This document shows, piece after piece, positions 10,990-22,624 of a stretch of DNA of 64,000 nt. Made by a program: the position numbers and the translations under genes. The number at the start of each line of letters is the position of its first letter. The first letter of the stretch is position 1. This stretch comes from Inia geoffrensis (taxonomy: Eukaryota > Chordata > Mammalia > Artiodactyla > Iniidae). The notes beneath the pieces are model-generated. The model had not been told where the DNA came from. It saw only the letters and a program-made list of their open reading frames with translations, and searched no databases. The stretch lies in NCBI GenBank assembly GCA_036417435.1, contig CM070917.1:60362436-60426435 (forward strand), given 5' to 3'.

Positions 10990-11043
<54 letters not shown>
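10990..11043. repeat. (CA)n microsatellite
   Basis: About 54 bp of CA dinucleotide with one CT interruption. Likely polymorphic. Confidence 0.98.
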
Positions 11044-11045
<2 letters not shown>

Positions 11046-12895
11046 CTATGATTATAAAGCTGGGAGCAGGAAAGCCCCTGAGAAAATTACACTAAAACAT
11101 TCACCCCCTGTCTTACCAGTTCTTTCTGGGAGGTGAGTTTTAGAATGATTTACATTTAATTTCTTTTTGCTCAGCTGAATTTTATTTTATCTTATAGAAG
11201 TTTTACTTTTTTAAATAAAATGTTTATTGAAAGGCAATAGTCCCCCACTCCAGCTGACCCGTCTAGGATCATCCTTTCTTGGACAGGGAGGTGGCAGACC
11301 TCGAGGTTTGGACAAGCGGAGGGGAGACCTGGTGGGTTCTTGGCCGAGGGGAAGGTTGATGTAGTCATCAGCTCTGAACAGCTAAGAGGCACCTTACGGT
11401 TTTCAAAAATAATTTCATGGGGCAGCTGAGAAAATCATCTGCGCTCCTAGCTCAGTGTGGGTAGAGAGAACCAGACAGATGGCTAGACCAAGCTGCATCT
11501 CTCATCCCCTCTCAGAAATCAAATCCCCGGAGGGCAGGGCTTCCTTCCACCCGCCCCAGCGCCCCCACCCCCACCCCGACTGAAGACATCAGGGGTTAAT
11601 ATAAGCTCCCCCCGCCCCCGCCTCCCAGGTGTTTCTCCCCCAACCCCCGATTTACTTCTGCAATTGTGATGAAGGTCCTGACAGAGAGGGTTAACTGCCT
11701 GAATGGTTTGTTCAATTTATTGATTAGCTATTTCTCGGAAGTTCATTCCCATCTCGAGGCAGGGGACGGGGAATTGGGTCTCTGTGGTTTCTCAAGGCTT
11801 GAGCCGCTCTTGATGATTAAACGCAGCCACAACACATCCATCCTGGGCGGCAGCTCTGCCCAAGGTCAAACCTTCATGCAAAACAGGAGCCAAGACCTGC
11901 ATGTCTAAACACCAGCAGCAGCAAGGCCTGAGGGACAATTTTGAAAAGCGGGAGAGGAAGAGGAAGAGGGAAGTAAGAAGGGCGAAGAAGAAAGGGCTCT
12001 TGGAGGGGAAGGAAGAAAGAACATAGGTGAGGTTATAGTGATTCTCACAGGGGGACACTCAGCCAGAAAACCTGGGGTACCCCCTGCTCCCCAAACAAAG
12101 GCTACAAAGTGGGCTTTCCGCACAGAAGCCTGAGCATCTGAGTGGGTAAAAAACTAAGGGTGAGAGTTAAAAATTGGTGCCTTAGCTTGGGTGACCCAGA
12201 AACAACCTGAGACGGGCTTCTGGGGAGGACCTGCCTGAGACATTGACCCAGGGAGCAGGCGTGAGGGTGAGAGTGACACAGAAAGTGAATTGGCCACTGT
12301 CAAGAGTGACCTGAGCTCACTACACAGGCCTGAGATGAGAGTCAGGGGTGAAAGGTGGGGCCTGGCCCTTTCTGTCCTGCTCAGGGGAGAGACTCGCACA
12401 CTCCTGGGCAGGATATCCTGCCGGCTGGACGTGAGCCCCAGGGCAGTGAGAGGATGAGGTGTCAGCTGCCACCGGGAACTGCCAGTTTGTTCACCTGCGC
12501 AGGGCTAACCCCCTGCCGTCCTTGCTGCCTCCGGAGATGGGGCCCAGGGCTTTGCGAGCACCGTCTCACCCTTGGGATGCATGCTTCCCAGGGGAAGTAG
12601 AGACACATTCGCCGAATGATCCCTACAGCCATGAAAATGTGCAGTTGTGCCTGGCCAGGAAGGAGGGCCCGGGGATTGGGAGCCCGGAGGAATAAGAGGA
12701 AGGGGTCCGCCAGCGACGGAGGGCCAGGGAGGCTTCTCAGAAGGAGTGAAGGGCTGGAGGCGTTCCCAGCCTGTGCCGAGGGCTGCAGCGGAAGGTGAGT
12801 GGGCTGGATTTCATCTTCCGAGCCACGAGGAAACCACCGAGGGCTTTGAGCAGGGACAAATGACATGATCAGATCTGCATTTTGAAAAATGTACG
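11044..12895. other. Mostly unique sequence with a possible conserved core
   Basis: The stretch 11645-11765 (tttacttctgcaattgtgat, tcaatttattgattagctat) looks like a small conserved element. The segment 12690-12895 resembles a dispersed repeat ending gacatgatcagatctgcatt, family not named. Donor-like sites near 12487, 12570 and 12791 lack convincing exons. Confidence 0.4.
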
Positions 12896-13770
12896 GGAGT
12901 CCCCCCTTATCTGCAGGGGATACTTCCCAAGACGCCCAGTGGCTGCCTGAACACACAGATAGTACCGAACCCTACATAGACTATGTTTTTTCCTGTAAGT
13001 ACATACCTATGATAAAGTTTAATGTATAAACTAGGCACAGTAAGAGATTAACGACAACTAATAATAAAATAGAATAATTATAACAATACCCTGTAATAAG
13101 AGTTTTGTGTGTGTGGTCTCTCTCTCTCAAAATGTCTCATTGTACAAATTTAATGCCTTTTCCACCTTAACTAAGCACTCGTAACGCAGCATGGCGGTAA
13201 CTTTTGCAGTTTGAGCTGTGACGGCAAAACTAGCACAAATTTCTTTTTCTTTCTTCACAATTTCACAGGTAGAAGATTGCACAACCTCAACCTACGATTT
13301 TTTTTCTTAGTAAGTTGAGAACTTTTACCTTTTCACTTTTAAAAAAGTATCTATTTTATTTATTAATTTTATTTTTATGGCTGCACCTGGTCTTAGTTGT
13401 GGCATACAGTCTCTTCGTTGCTGTGCGCGGGCTTCTCTCTAGTTGTGGCGTGCGGGTTTTCTCTCTCTAGTTGCGGCACGCGGGCTCCAGAGCCAAGGGC
13501 TCTGTAGTTGCGGCACGCGAGCTCTCTAGTTGAGGCGCGCAAGTTCTCTAGTTGAAGCGCGCAGGCTTAGCTGCCCCACGACGTGTGAGAGCTTTGTTCC
13601 CCGACCAGGGTTCGAACCCGTGTGCCCTTCACTGGACCACCAGGCAAGTCCCTTACCTTTTCACTTAAAGGAAGCATTTTACGGCTTCTGTCCGAATTGC
13701 CAGCCTTCCTGACTCTTGTACTTTGGGGCCATTATTGAGTAAAATAAGGGTCACCCCCACCTTGTCTAGC
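12896..13770 (+). mobile_element. Tigger-class (TcMar) DNA transposon relic
   Basis: Contains ccttatctgcaggggatact, cagatagtaccgaaccctac, acctatgataaagtttaatg and, beyond the SINE, tacggcttctgtccgaattg and tttggggccattattgagta, in the order I recall for a Tigger-type nonautonomous element. A long CHR SINE interrupts it at 13340-13651. Orientation assigned arbitrarily. Confidence 0.65.
13340..13651 (-). mobile_element. CHR-family SINE, long type, diverged
   Basis: Reversed long-form CHR with tandem ctctagttgcggcacgcggg-like units and a reversed B-box (gaccagggttcgaacccg). Target-site duplication cttaccttttcactt on both sides. Its head (ggaccaccaggcaagtccc) resembles the short type more than the other long copies do. 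Confidence 0.85.
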
Positions 13771-15149
13771 GAATCATGGCTCTTTTTTGAAAAATATATT
13801 TATGTTTATTCTTTTCTATGTTTTTCAAAATATCTGCAAATGAGGGTATGTCTCCTTTAAAATCAGACTCACAGAAGGTTGACTGTTTTCCTTTTTTATA
13901 TATAAAACTATAGTAGAGAAAAAGCCACTTTTACTGTTCACATCTGTGAGAAAGAGCTTCACCTGGGAAACACAGGCCTGAGCAAACGGTTCAGATCTCT
14001 CACTGTGAGGTTTTAGTTACAAGTCTCTGTCTGTCTGTCTGTCTCACTGCCACACACACCCCCACACCCCCCCGCAACAGGTGAGCTTCAGTTGCTGCGC
14101 TACTAAAACCCTTTTCTCAAGGGAGGTTGAATGACTGTTTTCAATACTTTTAGTAGAACATAAAGGACTTTTCACCAGCCCTTGAACACAAAATTCGGAT
14201 CCTTTTCCCCAGAGGAGAGAGCCTGTCACCCAAAGGGGCCCCACCATTCCCTTGCCCACCCTGACCCACTGTGTCCCCGTGTCTCCTGCTCCCCAGGGGA
14301 CCTGGGGATACCTGCCCCCTCAGCTTTTCCTCTGTGGATGGACCTAGGCCCAGCAGCGGGACGGTACCCACAGCAAGTGGCCTGGGGTGCTCCCAGGGCA
14401 CCTAGGGGCCTCGCCACCAGTTCTGACGACCCCTCGGAAGGAACATCCCCTAGCCAACGAGAAAATGTATGTCCCCTGGTCCTTCCCACCTCTCCCACCC
14501 AGCACCAAGCCTCAGCTGCTCTGGGCCCATTCTCAGTGTCTCTAATAAAAATGGTTTTCACGCTCTGATCCTCATTTCTGGGGTGTCACTTTGAGGCCAT
14601 GCACCCCAAGACACCACAGAGGCAGGAAATGGCTCTTCCCTGATCCCATCCAATCCCTCTAATGGCCTCAGTGACCCTCCTCCATACTTCCTGGGCCTCA
14701 AAATCCTGCAGAACTTGAGCCTCTAAGAAGGTGACATATTTGAGGTCAGGGTTACTTCCCAAAGCTATAAAAACCCCAAAGAAAATGGTAAACCAGCCAT
14801 GATGTTACAATATCCTCAGATAGCACCGCTGGGCAGGAATGGGGGCTAGAGGGGAGGCCCTGGTGCCCAGAGAGAAAGAAGAGCTGAGGGTTTTCAAGGG
14901 GGGTGGGAGGCGAAGTTGCTCTAGGCCTTTTCGCTCCTTTTCAAGGATGAAAGCTTAGGCTAAAAGAGCATTCCACCAGGCTGAGCTGCCGGTGTGGGTC
15001 TCCTGCACCCTCCAGCCCAGCCCTGCCCTGACACCCTGGGCATGCGAGCATCAAAGCGAGGCCTCCACCATCGTCACCAAAGAGGATGTGTGCGGGATGT
15101 GATTGTTTGTCACTGCGATGGAATATATGACGTGAACCATGACAAACAC
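13771..15149. other. Unique sequence with a short (GTCT)n run
   Basis: A TCTG/GTCT tetranucleotide run lies at about 14022-14044. The rest is unique and GC-rich; a 128-codon frame at 14182-14568 has no supporting feature. Confidence 0.5.
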
Positions 15150-15360
15150 CAGAATGGCTAATTTCAAACATTTATTACAATTCTTGAGAGACTTGAAAGC
15201 TGTCCCCGCTCTTGATTTTAATAAATGCACTCTTGAAGCAGCCGCTTATCAAAGTGACACAAATTGTGTGGTAAATAGATTATGGCACAGCTGAAATACT
15301 GGAAAATGAGATCAGAAATGCTCCTTCTCTCCCATTTAAAACTCCACGCAATCCTTCAGT
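15150..15360. promoter_or_regulatory. Possible conserved noncoding block
   Basis: Non-repetitive sequence such as catttattacaattcttgag, tcttgattttaataaatgca and tggtaaatagattatggcac. AT-rich and word-dense in a GC-rich setting, with no open frame. Inferred enhancer-like. Confidence 0.35.
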
Positions 15361-16690
15361 CTGAGACGCAGCAGTGAGGCAGCCACAGGAAGCTCGGGGG
15401 TGAGAGAGTTAGCACCCGGAGAGGCGGCTTTTAATCGGCTTCTCCCGCAAATCCTCCCCTACAGCAGGACACCTGCGGCCCGGCTTCTCCGGCTACGTCA
15501 GCCAGTCCTGCCCCAGCCAGTGGGGTAGGGGTGCCGGGAGGGAGAATGGGGGACCCGCACCTGGGGATGGAGGGAGATGCTGAGGAGGGGCTGCGGGCAT
15601 GGCCACCCCAAGGGAAGCTGTGAGAAAGGATGTCCCCCCCATCTTTTACACTCCATTATTGGAGAATTCCTGGGCACCTCCTGTGTGCCAGGCTTTGCAC
15701 TAAGGGTTGGGCATGCACAGGTAGGCAAGGCCAGGCAGGTGCCCTCAAGGGGCTTCCAGTCTGGAGCAGGAAGCCGACACGCAGGCTGTGAAACGAGATG
15801 GTAGTGCAGCCCATGGCAGCTGGGCTGCCAGACAACAGGAGGTACCGGGGCACCTGTCCCCTGCTCGGCCGCAGCTGACCCGGCATCGCAGGCGTGCCGT
15901 GACCAGGACCCTGCGCTGCCCCGGATTCTGGGCACCCGTGTCCAGCTGTCTGGCTCTTCCTCGGAGGATGGAATGACCAGGGAAAGCCCTGTGCATCCTT
16001 AGAGGGCAGGAAAACCCCTGAACCAAGGGACGGTTAGAGAACCGCAAGGGCCCAGAGTGGGCCCAGAGCCCCAAGGGCTCGCCCACCTAGAGTGGTTCCC
16101 TCCAAAGGGTGAGACACGGTTAGACCAGTCCTGTGGGTGGTCACTTGGCTTCTTGTCCCTGTGAAAGGCAAAGGTATTGTCTCTGGGCGACACACAAGAC
16201 CCGTTCGTCCGAGGGTGGCGATGGCAAGGCTGCTGGGGGACAGAGTCAGCCCACGTTACGGGAACTTCTGTGTCAGAATCAGGGGAAGCAGCCATCCCAG
16301 GACCTCGTCAGTAACTAATTGCTGATATAACTAGACTCACGCTATATCTCAGTGCCAGTTAATATTCAAATAAAAAGCACGGTGTCTATCTATGTGCAGT
16401 TCGATTTCACTATAAGAAGCCTCCTTCTTGAGACAGTCTCCTTCCTTCCCTGAGCGGTGGTCCACTTTGCAGGCAGCTACCATGGGGGAAATTTCAAGAG
16501 AGGGGCCCAGTAGGCGGTAGGCTCACTTAGACTGTGTCTGGGTCTTGGGGAGGCGATGGGGTGACCTCCCGATCTCTTCTGCGTGCAGCCGGCCTGAGGG
16601 CACAGGGGTGCCCACTAGTGCTGCTTTTACACACAGAGAACAGGGGCTGTGATTTCCACGAGGATGTCCCCAGGGTCTGATGTATCGGAG
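15361..16690. other. GC-rich unique sequence with L2-like piece
   Basis: The segment 15652-15790 (ctcctgtgtgccaggctttg) resembles the reversed L2 3' end. The rest shows no recognised repeat or exon. Confidence 0.45.
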
Positions 16691-16885
16691 GAGAAATTCT
16701 TATCTGTTTTATTTTTTTAAATAGACATTGAATTTAGAAATCAAATAGTTTATGTATTTAAACCCCAGTTAATATGTATTAAATTTTATTATTTATTAAA
16801 TATTAATAATTCATGAGGATTTTCAAATTAAACATCAAACCTCTAACAAATTAAGTTTAAATAATTAAGTCTATTATTAGTGGAG
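16691..16885. other. Strongly AT-rich block
   Basis: Nearly 200 bp of A/T-rich sequence (for example taaattttattatttattaa) in GC-rich DNA. Could be a decayed L1 tail, a matrix-attachment-like region or a conserved element; the sequence alone does not decide. Confidence 0.4.
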
Positions 16886-16944
16886 AGAGATTGCCAGGAT
16901 GGGGGTGGGAGCAAATGTGTTCCAGAAACTATTTTTGTCGTCCA

Positions 16945-17097
16945 AAGTGTATAGCATTTTATTATCTCGATTTTGTAGGTGGGGAGAGGAAGATGCAGGA
17001 AGCTGAAGGATTTGACGTCCCCTGGAACACACAGCTGATAACAATTCTGAGATGGGATTCAAACCCGCGTCTCTTTATTTCCTAGATCCAGCCCACT
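16945..17097 (-). repeat. MIR relic
   Basis: attttattatctcgattttg taggtggggagaggaagatg and cacacagctgataacaattc followed by gatgggattcaaacccgcgt match the reversed MIR core. Confidence 0.65.
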
Positions 17098-17392
17098 GTT
17101 TGGAACAGACAAAACATGTTTCCCCTTCCTGACGTGACAACGGAATGATTTCTCAGGCTAGAGAAGGGATAGGATGGAAAATATGTTAATTTTATTGGAG
17201 GGAAGCATGTGAGGAAATGGGTGCAGCTTAGAAAGGGAGACCCAGGTAGGGGCACCTCCCAGGGAGAAAGGAGGGCACTGAACAGCCAAGGAGGGTGTGG
17301 GGCAGAGGGACAGGAGAGACAGGTCTGCGGTAAACTCCCTAAGAGGCTGGCACCCACGACGGGCCCACCCCTCTCCAAGCCCCCAGCGGGCT

Positions 17393-17835
17393 GATAGTAG
17401 TCGCCCCCCAAATTTCTCATCCTAATTCCTGGGACCTGAGAATGTTACCTCATTTGGAAAAAGGACTTTTGCAGGTGTAATTAAGTTAAGGATCTCAGAT
17501 AAGATAATCTCGGATTATCTGGGTGGTCCCTAAATCCAATGGCAAGTGTCCTAACAAGAAACAGAAGAGGAGAGAAACAGAGAGAGAAGGTCATATAAAG
17601 ACAGAGGCAGAGACTGGAGTGTTGCAGCCACAAGCCCAGGAATGCCCGTGGCCACCAGAAACTGGAAGAGGCCAGGAACAGAATCGCCCCTAAACCCTCT
17701 GGAGAGAGCGCGGCCCTGCGGACACCTTGATATCGGGCTTCTGGCCTCCAGAACTGTGAAAGGAGACACTTCTGTTGTTTTCAGGCACCCAGTTCATGGT
17801 AATTCATTACAGCAGCCACAGGAAACAACTATAGC
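17393..17835 (+). mobile_element. MLT1-type LTR (ERVL-MaLR)
   Basis: Ordered landmarks: ttacctcatttggaaaaagg, tgcaggtgtaattaagttaa, tccaatggcaagtgtcctaa, gacaccttgatatcgggctt, ggcctccagaactgtgaaag, and a cattacagcagccacaggaa end. Solo LTR. Confidence 0.8.
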
Positions 17836-18424
17836 ACCAAAGGAAGTCACCTGTCCCCTCTTTGTGACAATGCCATGGAAGGATGCTACAGGCAGAGGAT
17901 GCTCCCACCCTGTTATGCCAGACCCCGCCAGTCCCCTTTCTCTGCAATAGCATTCAACACCTGTGCTTGGGGGGCTCACCACCCTATCTACTGGGAGGGG
18001 GGAGGGAGTGCAGTGGAGCGGGGATCCCCGTTCCATCACTTGGGCTCAGGCCTGGGGGAAGAGAAGGCCAGTGACATTGGGGATAAATGCAGACAGGCTG
18101 TGATCTTTTAAAAATTCTAAATATGGAATCCAAACTTACAAGGACATGGGATGTCATGGTTAGTCTAATTGTAAGATGATTCTTTGCTTTACAACCAGCC
18201 TCTTCTAAACAGAAACCCCTTGGTCCATTTCAAGTATCTCTTGATTTGTGTTTATTGCTGGAATCTATTGCTCCTAATATAATTTCACCTCTTGAGGAGT
18301 GACTCCCCAGTTGCATTTCTCCCTCTGCCGTGGCTGAACAGCTCCAACTGGAAAAGCCATGTCTTCCCTCCGCCCCTCCCCTCCGCCCAATGGCTGTCCC
18401 CACCCTGTCTTATACCAGGGATGC
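17836..18424. other. Unique sequence
   Basis: No repeat recognised. A donor-like site on the minus strand near 17850 sits at the end of a 35-bp open segment, too weak to call. Confidence 0.45.
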
Positions 18425-18575
18425 CAGTCTCCTGCTTGAAAACTTCAACTCCCCCACTGCCTACAAAACTAAACTCAAACTCAGCCACCCCTAACTGTAA
18501 GGCCATCCATATGTGGCCCAAGCACCCCCTCCTGGTCTTTTCTCCGGCCACTCCATGTCAACATTGAGCCCCAGG
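18425..18575 (+). repeat. L2-like LINE fragment
   Basis: The segment cctgcttgaaaacttcaact, ccatccatatgtggcccaag and ctccggccactccatgtc follows the order of the L2 3' coding/UTR region. A frame on it is repeat-derived. Confidence 0.5.
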
Positions 18576-18594
18576 CACAGTGAAAGCAGAGAGA

Positions 18595-18990
18595 GAACCG
18601 ACAGCTGCTGGGACAGGCAGTGTTCTCCAGAGAGAGGCTTATTTTAAGGTACTGGCTCTGGTGACTGTGGGGCTGACAAGCCTAAAATTCAGAGGGCAGG
18701 CCTGCCAGGCCTCAGGCGGGAGGGGCTGCTGCAGTCTGGAGCCGGATTTCTTTCTCCCCAGGAGACCTCAGTTTTTGCTCTTAAGGCCTTCGACTGATTG
18801 GACAAGGCCCACCCACACCATCAAGTGTGGTCTCTTTTGCTTGAAGTCAGTTGATTGCACGTGTTAACCACATCTACCAAATGCCTTCACAGCAATACCT
18901 CGATTCATGTTTGATTGATTAAGCTGAGTACCACAGCCCGGCCACATTGACACAAGACTAATCGCCACATTGTGAGTTGGAGACTGCATA
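18595..18990. repeat. Dispersed repeat, family not named
   Basis: Contains ggagacctcagtttttgctc ttaaggccttcgactgattg and tgccttcacagcaatacctc, a combination I have seen as a common interspersed repeat, but I cannot assign the family securely. Confidence 0.45.
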
Positions 18991-20744
18991 CAGGAAAACT
19001 GGACGCTCCAAAAAGCATGGCTGGGGTTAGGAAATGGATCCCCTATAATCCATCTTGGCTGTCGGATCCCGACTCTCCGACTGCTTGGAGACTGGGCCCC
19101 TGGGCCCTGGCTTCTGTTCAGAGACCTGCCCTCCTTGGATGAGGGGTGGGTGGGTGGTCCAGCTCTGCTGCCTCCTGTCGGCACCTCAACCCTCTGTGAC
19201 TCACCACACCCCCTCGGGGGTAGCCCACAGCTGGAGGGTGGTCTCCCAGGGGGACTAACTCATGCCCGGAAAGGCAGGAGAGCAAAGGAAAAGCCCTCTT
19301 CTCCTGTACCGTCCTTATCACTTACAAACCGGAATCTGTTTGAGGCTGTTTCATTCAGAAGGACTGAGCACGTCATTCAGGCTGGGGCTCAGTTCTCTGC
19401 AGACATCAGATCAGGGTCGAAAGCTCCCCCTTCCCACTCCCTTTACTCCTCCAGGGGCTGCAGAGGTGAGCGGTTCCCACCCGCAGGCGGCCACCTCCGT
19501 GGCCCCTGTGTGATCAGTAAGGCCTCAAACAGACATTTACAACCTCAAAGACAGACAGACGCACAGCCTCTACCCCCACCTCCCACCCCCCCAAATAAAA
19601 GTCTGGTGAGCACCATAGTCTGGGTTCCGGGACCTCTTTGGACACTTCCCACTAAGGAAATAACTCAGGGAGGTGTCAGGATTTGACTGGCAAAGACGCG
19701 GTCATCTCTGACACTTTCCCTGCCCTCGCCCCTCCCACTTCCTCTCCTTGCTATTTAATCGCCTCTGCGTGGGGACCCCAGGGTTTCTTCCCCACCCCTG
19801 GGCTGTGTTTTGGGGCCAGGCTGGGCAGAGCCTGGGAAGACTCTGGTATTATGATGGAGAAACTAACACCTGCTTGTCACTATGGCAACCTGCCTGGCTA
19901 AGCAGGGAGGCGGAGCGGCCTGGGGGCTGCATTATCAGCGCTGTGTGGTGGGTTGCTGCCCTGATTACTCAGGAACGTCTCCTCGGGGGGCACCGAGAGG
20001 AGGGGCTGCCTCACCACCCTGGCTCAGCTTGGGTCTGGTCCTACCCCCAGGCAGGATATGAATTGCTTGACCTCTCAAGGTTGAGATCAACGAGCAGGAG
20101 GAAACTCAGTTCCTAAAACAGCTCGTATTCCCCAAGAGGAAAAGGGATTCCCGTTCCAGGGTCTGGGACAGCCCAGTCCCCAAGGATGCAAGAGGGGCAC
20201 AGAGAGGCCGGAGTCAGGCTGCTTGATTTGACATCCACCATCTGGGAAGAAGGGCTCCACCCTGATTTCCCAATCGCTCCTCACCTGCTCCCCAACTCAG
20301 AGAGGAGACCCAACAGGACTGTGATGGTTTCCAACTCCTGCAGCTGAGCCCACACGCCTCCACTTCCTTACCTGTGGGCTGCTGTCCAGGCTGACTGCCA
20401 CCTGCACTGCCACCTGCTCTGTGTGGCAGGATGGGTGTCACATCATTTCCAGCCACTACCACCCCCAACCCCTGCACTGCTACACTCATCCTCCGTCTTT
20501 GCTGTCTTGGCCCAATCCCTTCCGGTGCTCTAATTAGGAGTGTGGATCACTGGTGCCCTGGGCATTGGGGGCGGGGAGGTGGAAGGAGCCGGTAGGAGGC
20601 TGGATTCGGTGTCCGTCCTCTGGAGGGAGGCCAGGCAGCCAAGCAGGGTCAGACTCTGCTCCCCTGCCATATCCCAGGGATATCCCAGCCCCTTGGGGAG
20701 ATGGAGGAAGTTGATGCCCTCTCATGGGAGTTAGGGGCCCCCCC
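18991..20744. other. GC-rich unique sequence
   Basis: About 1.7 kb with no repeat recognised. Two strong donor-like sites on the minus strand (near 20282 and 20369) and one on the plus strand (near 19465) exist, but no good exon can be built. Confidence 0.4.
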
Positions 20745-20985
20745 ACAGCTCAGGATAAAGGCCAGATTCCAGAACGAGGCTCTGGAGGCCCCTTCCTAAC
20801 CTGGTCCTGCTGTAATGCAACCCTCACTCTGCCCCCTTTCTAGAATGTTCTAATCATACCGAAACAGGTTCGTGCTTTCCAGACTCTGGGCCTTTGCATA
20901 CACTGGTTCCTTCCCCTCCTTGCTCTAGGTCTCCTTTAGAGCTCACTTCTGAAAAACTCTTCCAGTTCTGAATAAGGACTATACC
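20745..20985 (+). repeat. L2 LINE fragment
   Basis: cctggtcctgctgtaatgca, tgggcctttgcatacactgg, ttagagctcacttctgaaaa follow L2 order. Ends where an MLT1 LTR begins. Confidence 0.55.
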
Positions 20986-21424
20986 AGGTTGAATAATGGT
21001 CTCCCCAAAATTCATGTTAACCTGAAAACTCAGAACATGACCGTATTTGGAAATAGGGTCTTTGCAGATGTAATTCGTTAGGATGAGGTGGTACCGGATC
21101 ACAGTGGGCCCTAAATCCAATGACCAGTGTCCTTATAAGAAGAAAGAGAATTGGAAACACACTGGGAGGAAGTCCACGAGACACAGAACAGAGATTGGAG
21201 TGAGGCAGCTACAATCCAAGGAACGTCAAGAAGTGCCTGGAGCCCCCCGAAGCCAGAAGAGGTGAGGAAGGGTTTTTCCCTAGAGCCTTTGCAAGGAGCA
21301 TGACCCTGCATGCACCTTGATTTCGGACATCTGGCCCCCAGAATTGTAAGAGCATAAATTTGTGTTGTTTCAAGCTTGCCGGCTTGTGGTAATTTATCAG
21401 GCAGCCCCAGGACACTCACACAGG
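20986..21424 (+). mobile_element. MLT1-type LTR (ERVL-MaLR)
   Basis: Landmarks gaccgtatttggaaataggg, ctttgcagatgtaattcgtt, tgaccagtgtccttataaga and ttgtgttgtttcaagcttgc in order. Solo LTR. Confidence 0.8.
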
Positions 21425-21671
21425 GACCCCTGATGTGAGCATGGTATTCTGGCTACACGTCCAACACAGAGGCAGCCGGGAGGTGCACCACTCACGTGGC
21501 CCTTCTAGGGCCATCTTTACTCTGGAGCTCCCTGTTGGGTGACCCCAGGCTTTGCCAGAAAGCCACATGGGGTGGGGGAGCACCCTGCCCCATCCTGCTC
21601 CCTTGGCAGGCATCACCCCAAACAACATCACCCCCTCGCACTCATGAGCAGCATGCGGTTCCAGAAAGGGC

Positions 21672-21820
21672 AAGACTCTGGGGTCAGGAAGATGGTGTGT
21701 GGAATTCCAGCCCCACCCCTTAGCAGCTGTGTGACTACAGCAGGGGCCTTGCCTCTGGGAGTCTCAGTTTCCTCATCTGTAAAATGGGGGTGAGCCAACA
21801 TGCATAAGGCACCTGGCACC
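21672..21820 (+). repeat. MIR
   Basis: tagcagctgtgtgactacag, then agtctcagtttcctcatctg taaaatgggggtgag: the MIR core in forward orientation. Confidence 0.8.
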
Positions 21821-22524
21821 CTGCAGCCATCCACACGCAGCCTCCGTCACAGCACTTACCAAGCTGCCTTTTAATGTTGCTTCCTTTGTTTCTCTCCACT
21901 AGGGTAGGGACTTCTGGTAGACAGGGACTGTAGTTTATCTGTCTGCTGCGAAATAGAGTCTTGATAGCCAAGGCTGGCAGAGGACAACACAGCCTCCAGC
22001 CAGCTAACAGGAATGAGATAAACCTGACCCCACGGAGATGAGGGGATTTATAAGGTCACAAGCAATTACAGATGGTGAGGAGATAAGAGTCTTTCTTGGT
22101 GTCCAGCTCAGGACTTAAGTCTTGGTTTAAAATACCTTGATTTGGGAAAACTGCCCAGCCACCCAAACCCAGCCTGCTCCTGGCCCAGCTCACAGCCCTC
22201 CCAGGTGGGTCCCTGAATGACTGAAGACTCCCCTGGGCCCTCCCAGGTCCCAGCTCAGCACCCCTTGTACCTGATGAGGGAGGCTCCTGCTGCTCCGTCG
22301 CTGACCCTCAGATGGAGCTGCCCCCTGGGACAGCAGGCTGCCCATCCCTCCTGCCTGAAAAACTTCCCCACCTTGCACAGCTAGGTCTCAACTTCCACCT
22401 TGAGTACTGGCAGGACATGGTGTCTCTTCAGAGACAAGCCCACCTCGTATGTTTTCTGAGTTCCTAGGCCACCATGGTCAGTCCCTGACTAGACCCAAGC
22501 ACAACCAAGGCTAGTTACCAGCTG
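21821..22524. other. Unique sequence
   Basis: The part 21860-21960 resembles a decayed L2 3' end (ctctccactagggtagggac). The rest has no recognised feature. Confidence 0.4.
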
Positions 22525-22525
22525 C

Positions 22526-22624
22526 AGTGAGTTGCATGGGGGCCCCCAAAAGACATGCCTACCTAAAACCTGTGAATGGGACCTTGTTTGGAAAAAAGGT
22601 CTTTGCAGATTACATTACACTTAC
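22526..22624 (+). mobile_element. MLT1-type LTR, 5' fragment
   Basis: gggaccttgtttggaaaaaa ggtctttgcagattacatta is the MLT1 5' part. It is cut off where an L1 begins at about 22625. Confidence 0.65.

Noticed and set aside
10863..11095. Frames through the CA repeat
   Set aside because: Microsatellite translation (TH repeats) is an artefact.
19135..19686. 183-codon plus-strand frame
   Set aside because: No known domain, no repeat, no splice context; composition typical of chance frames in GC-rich DNA.
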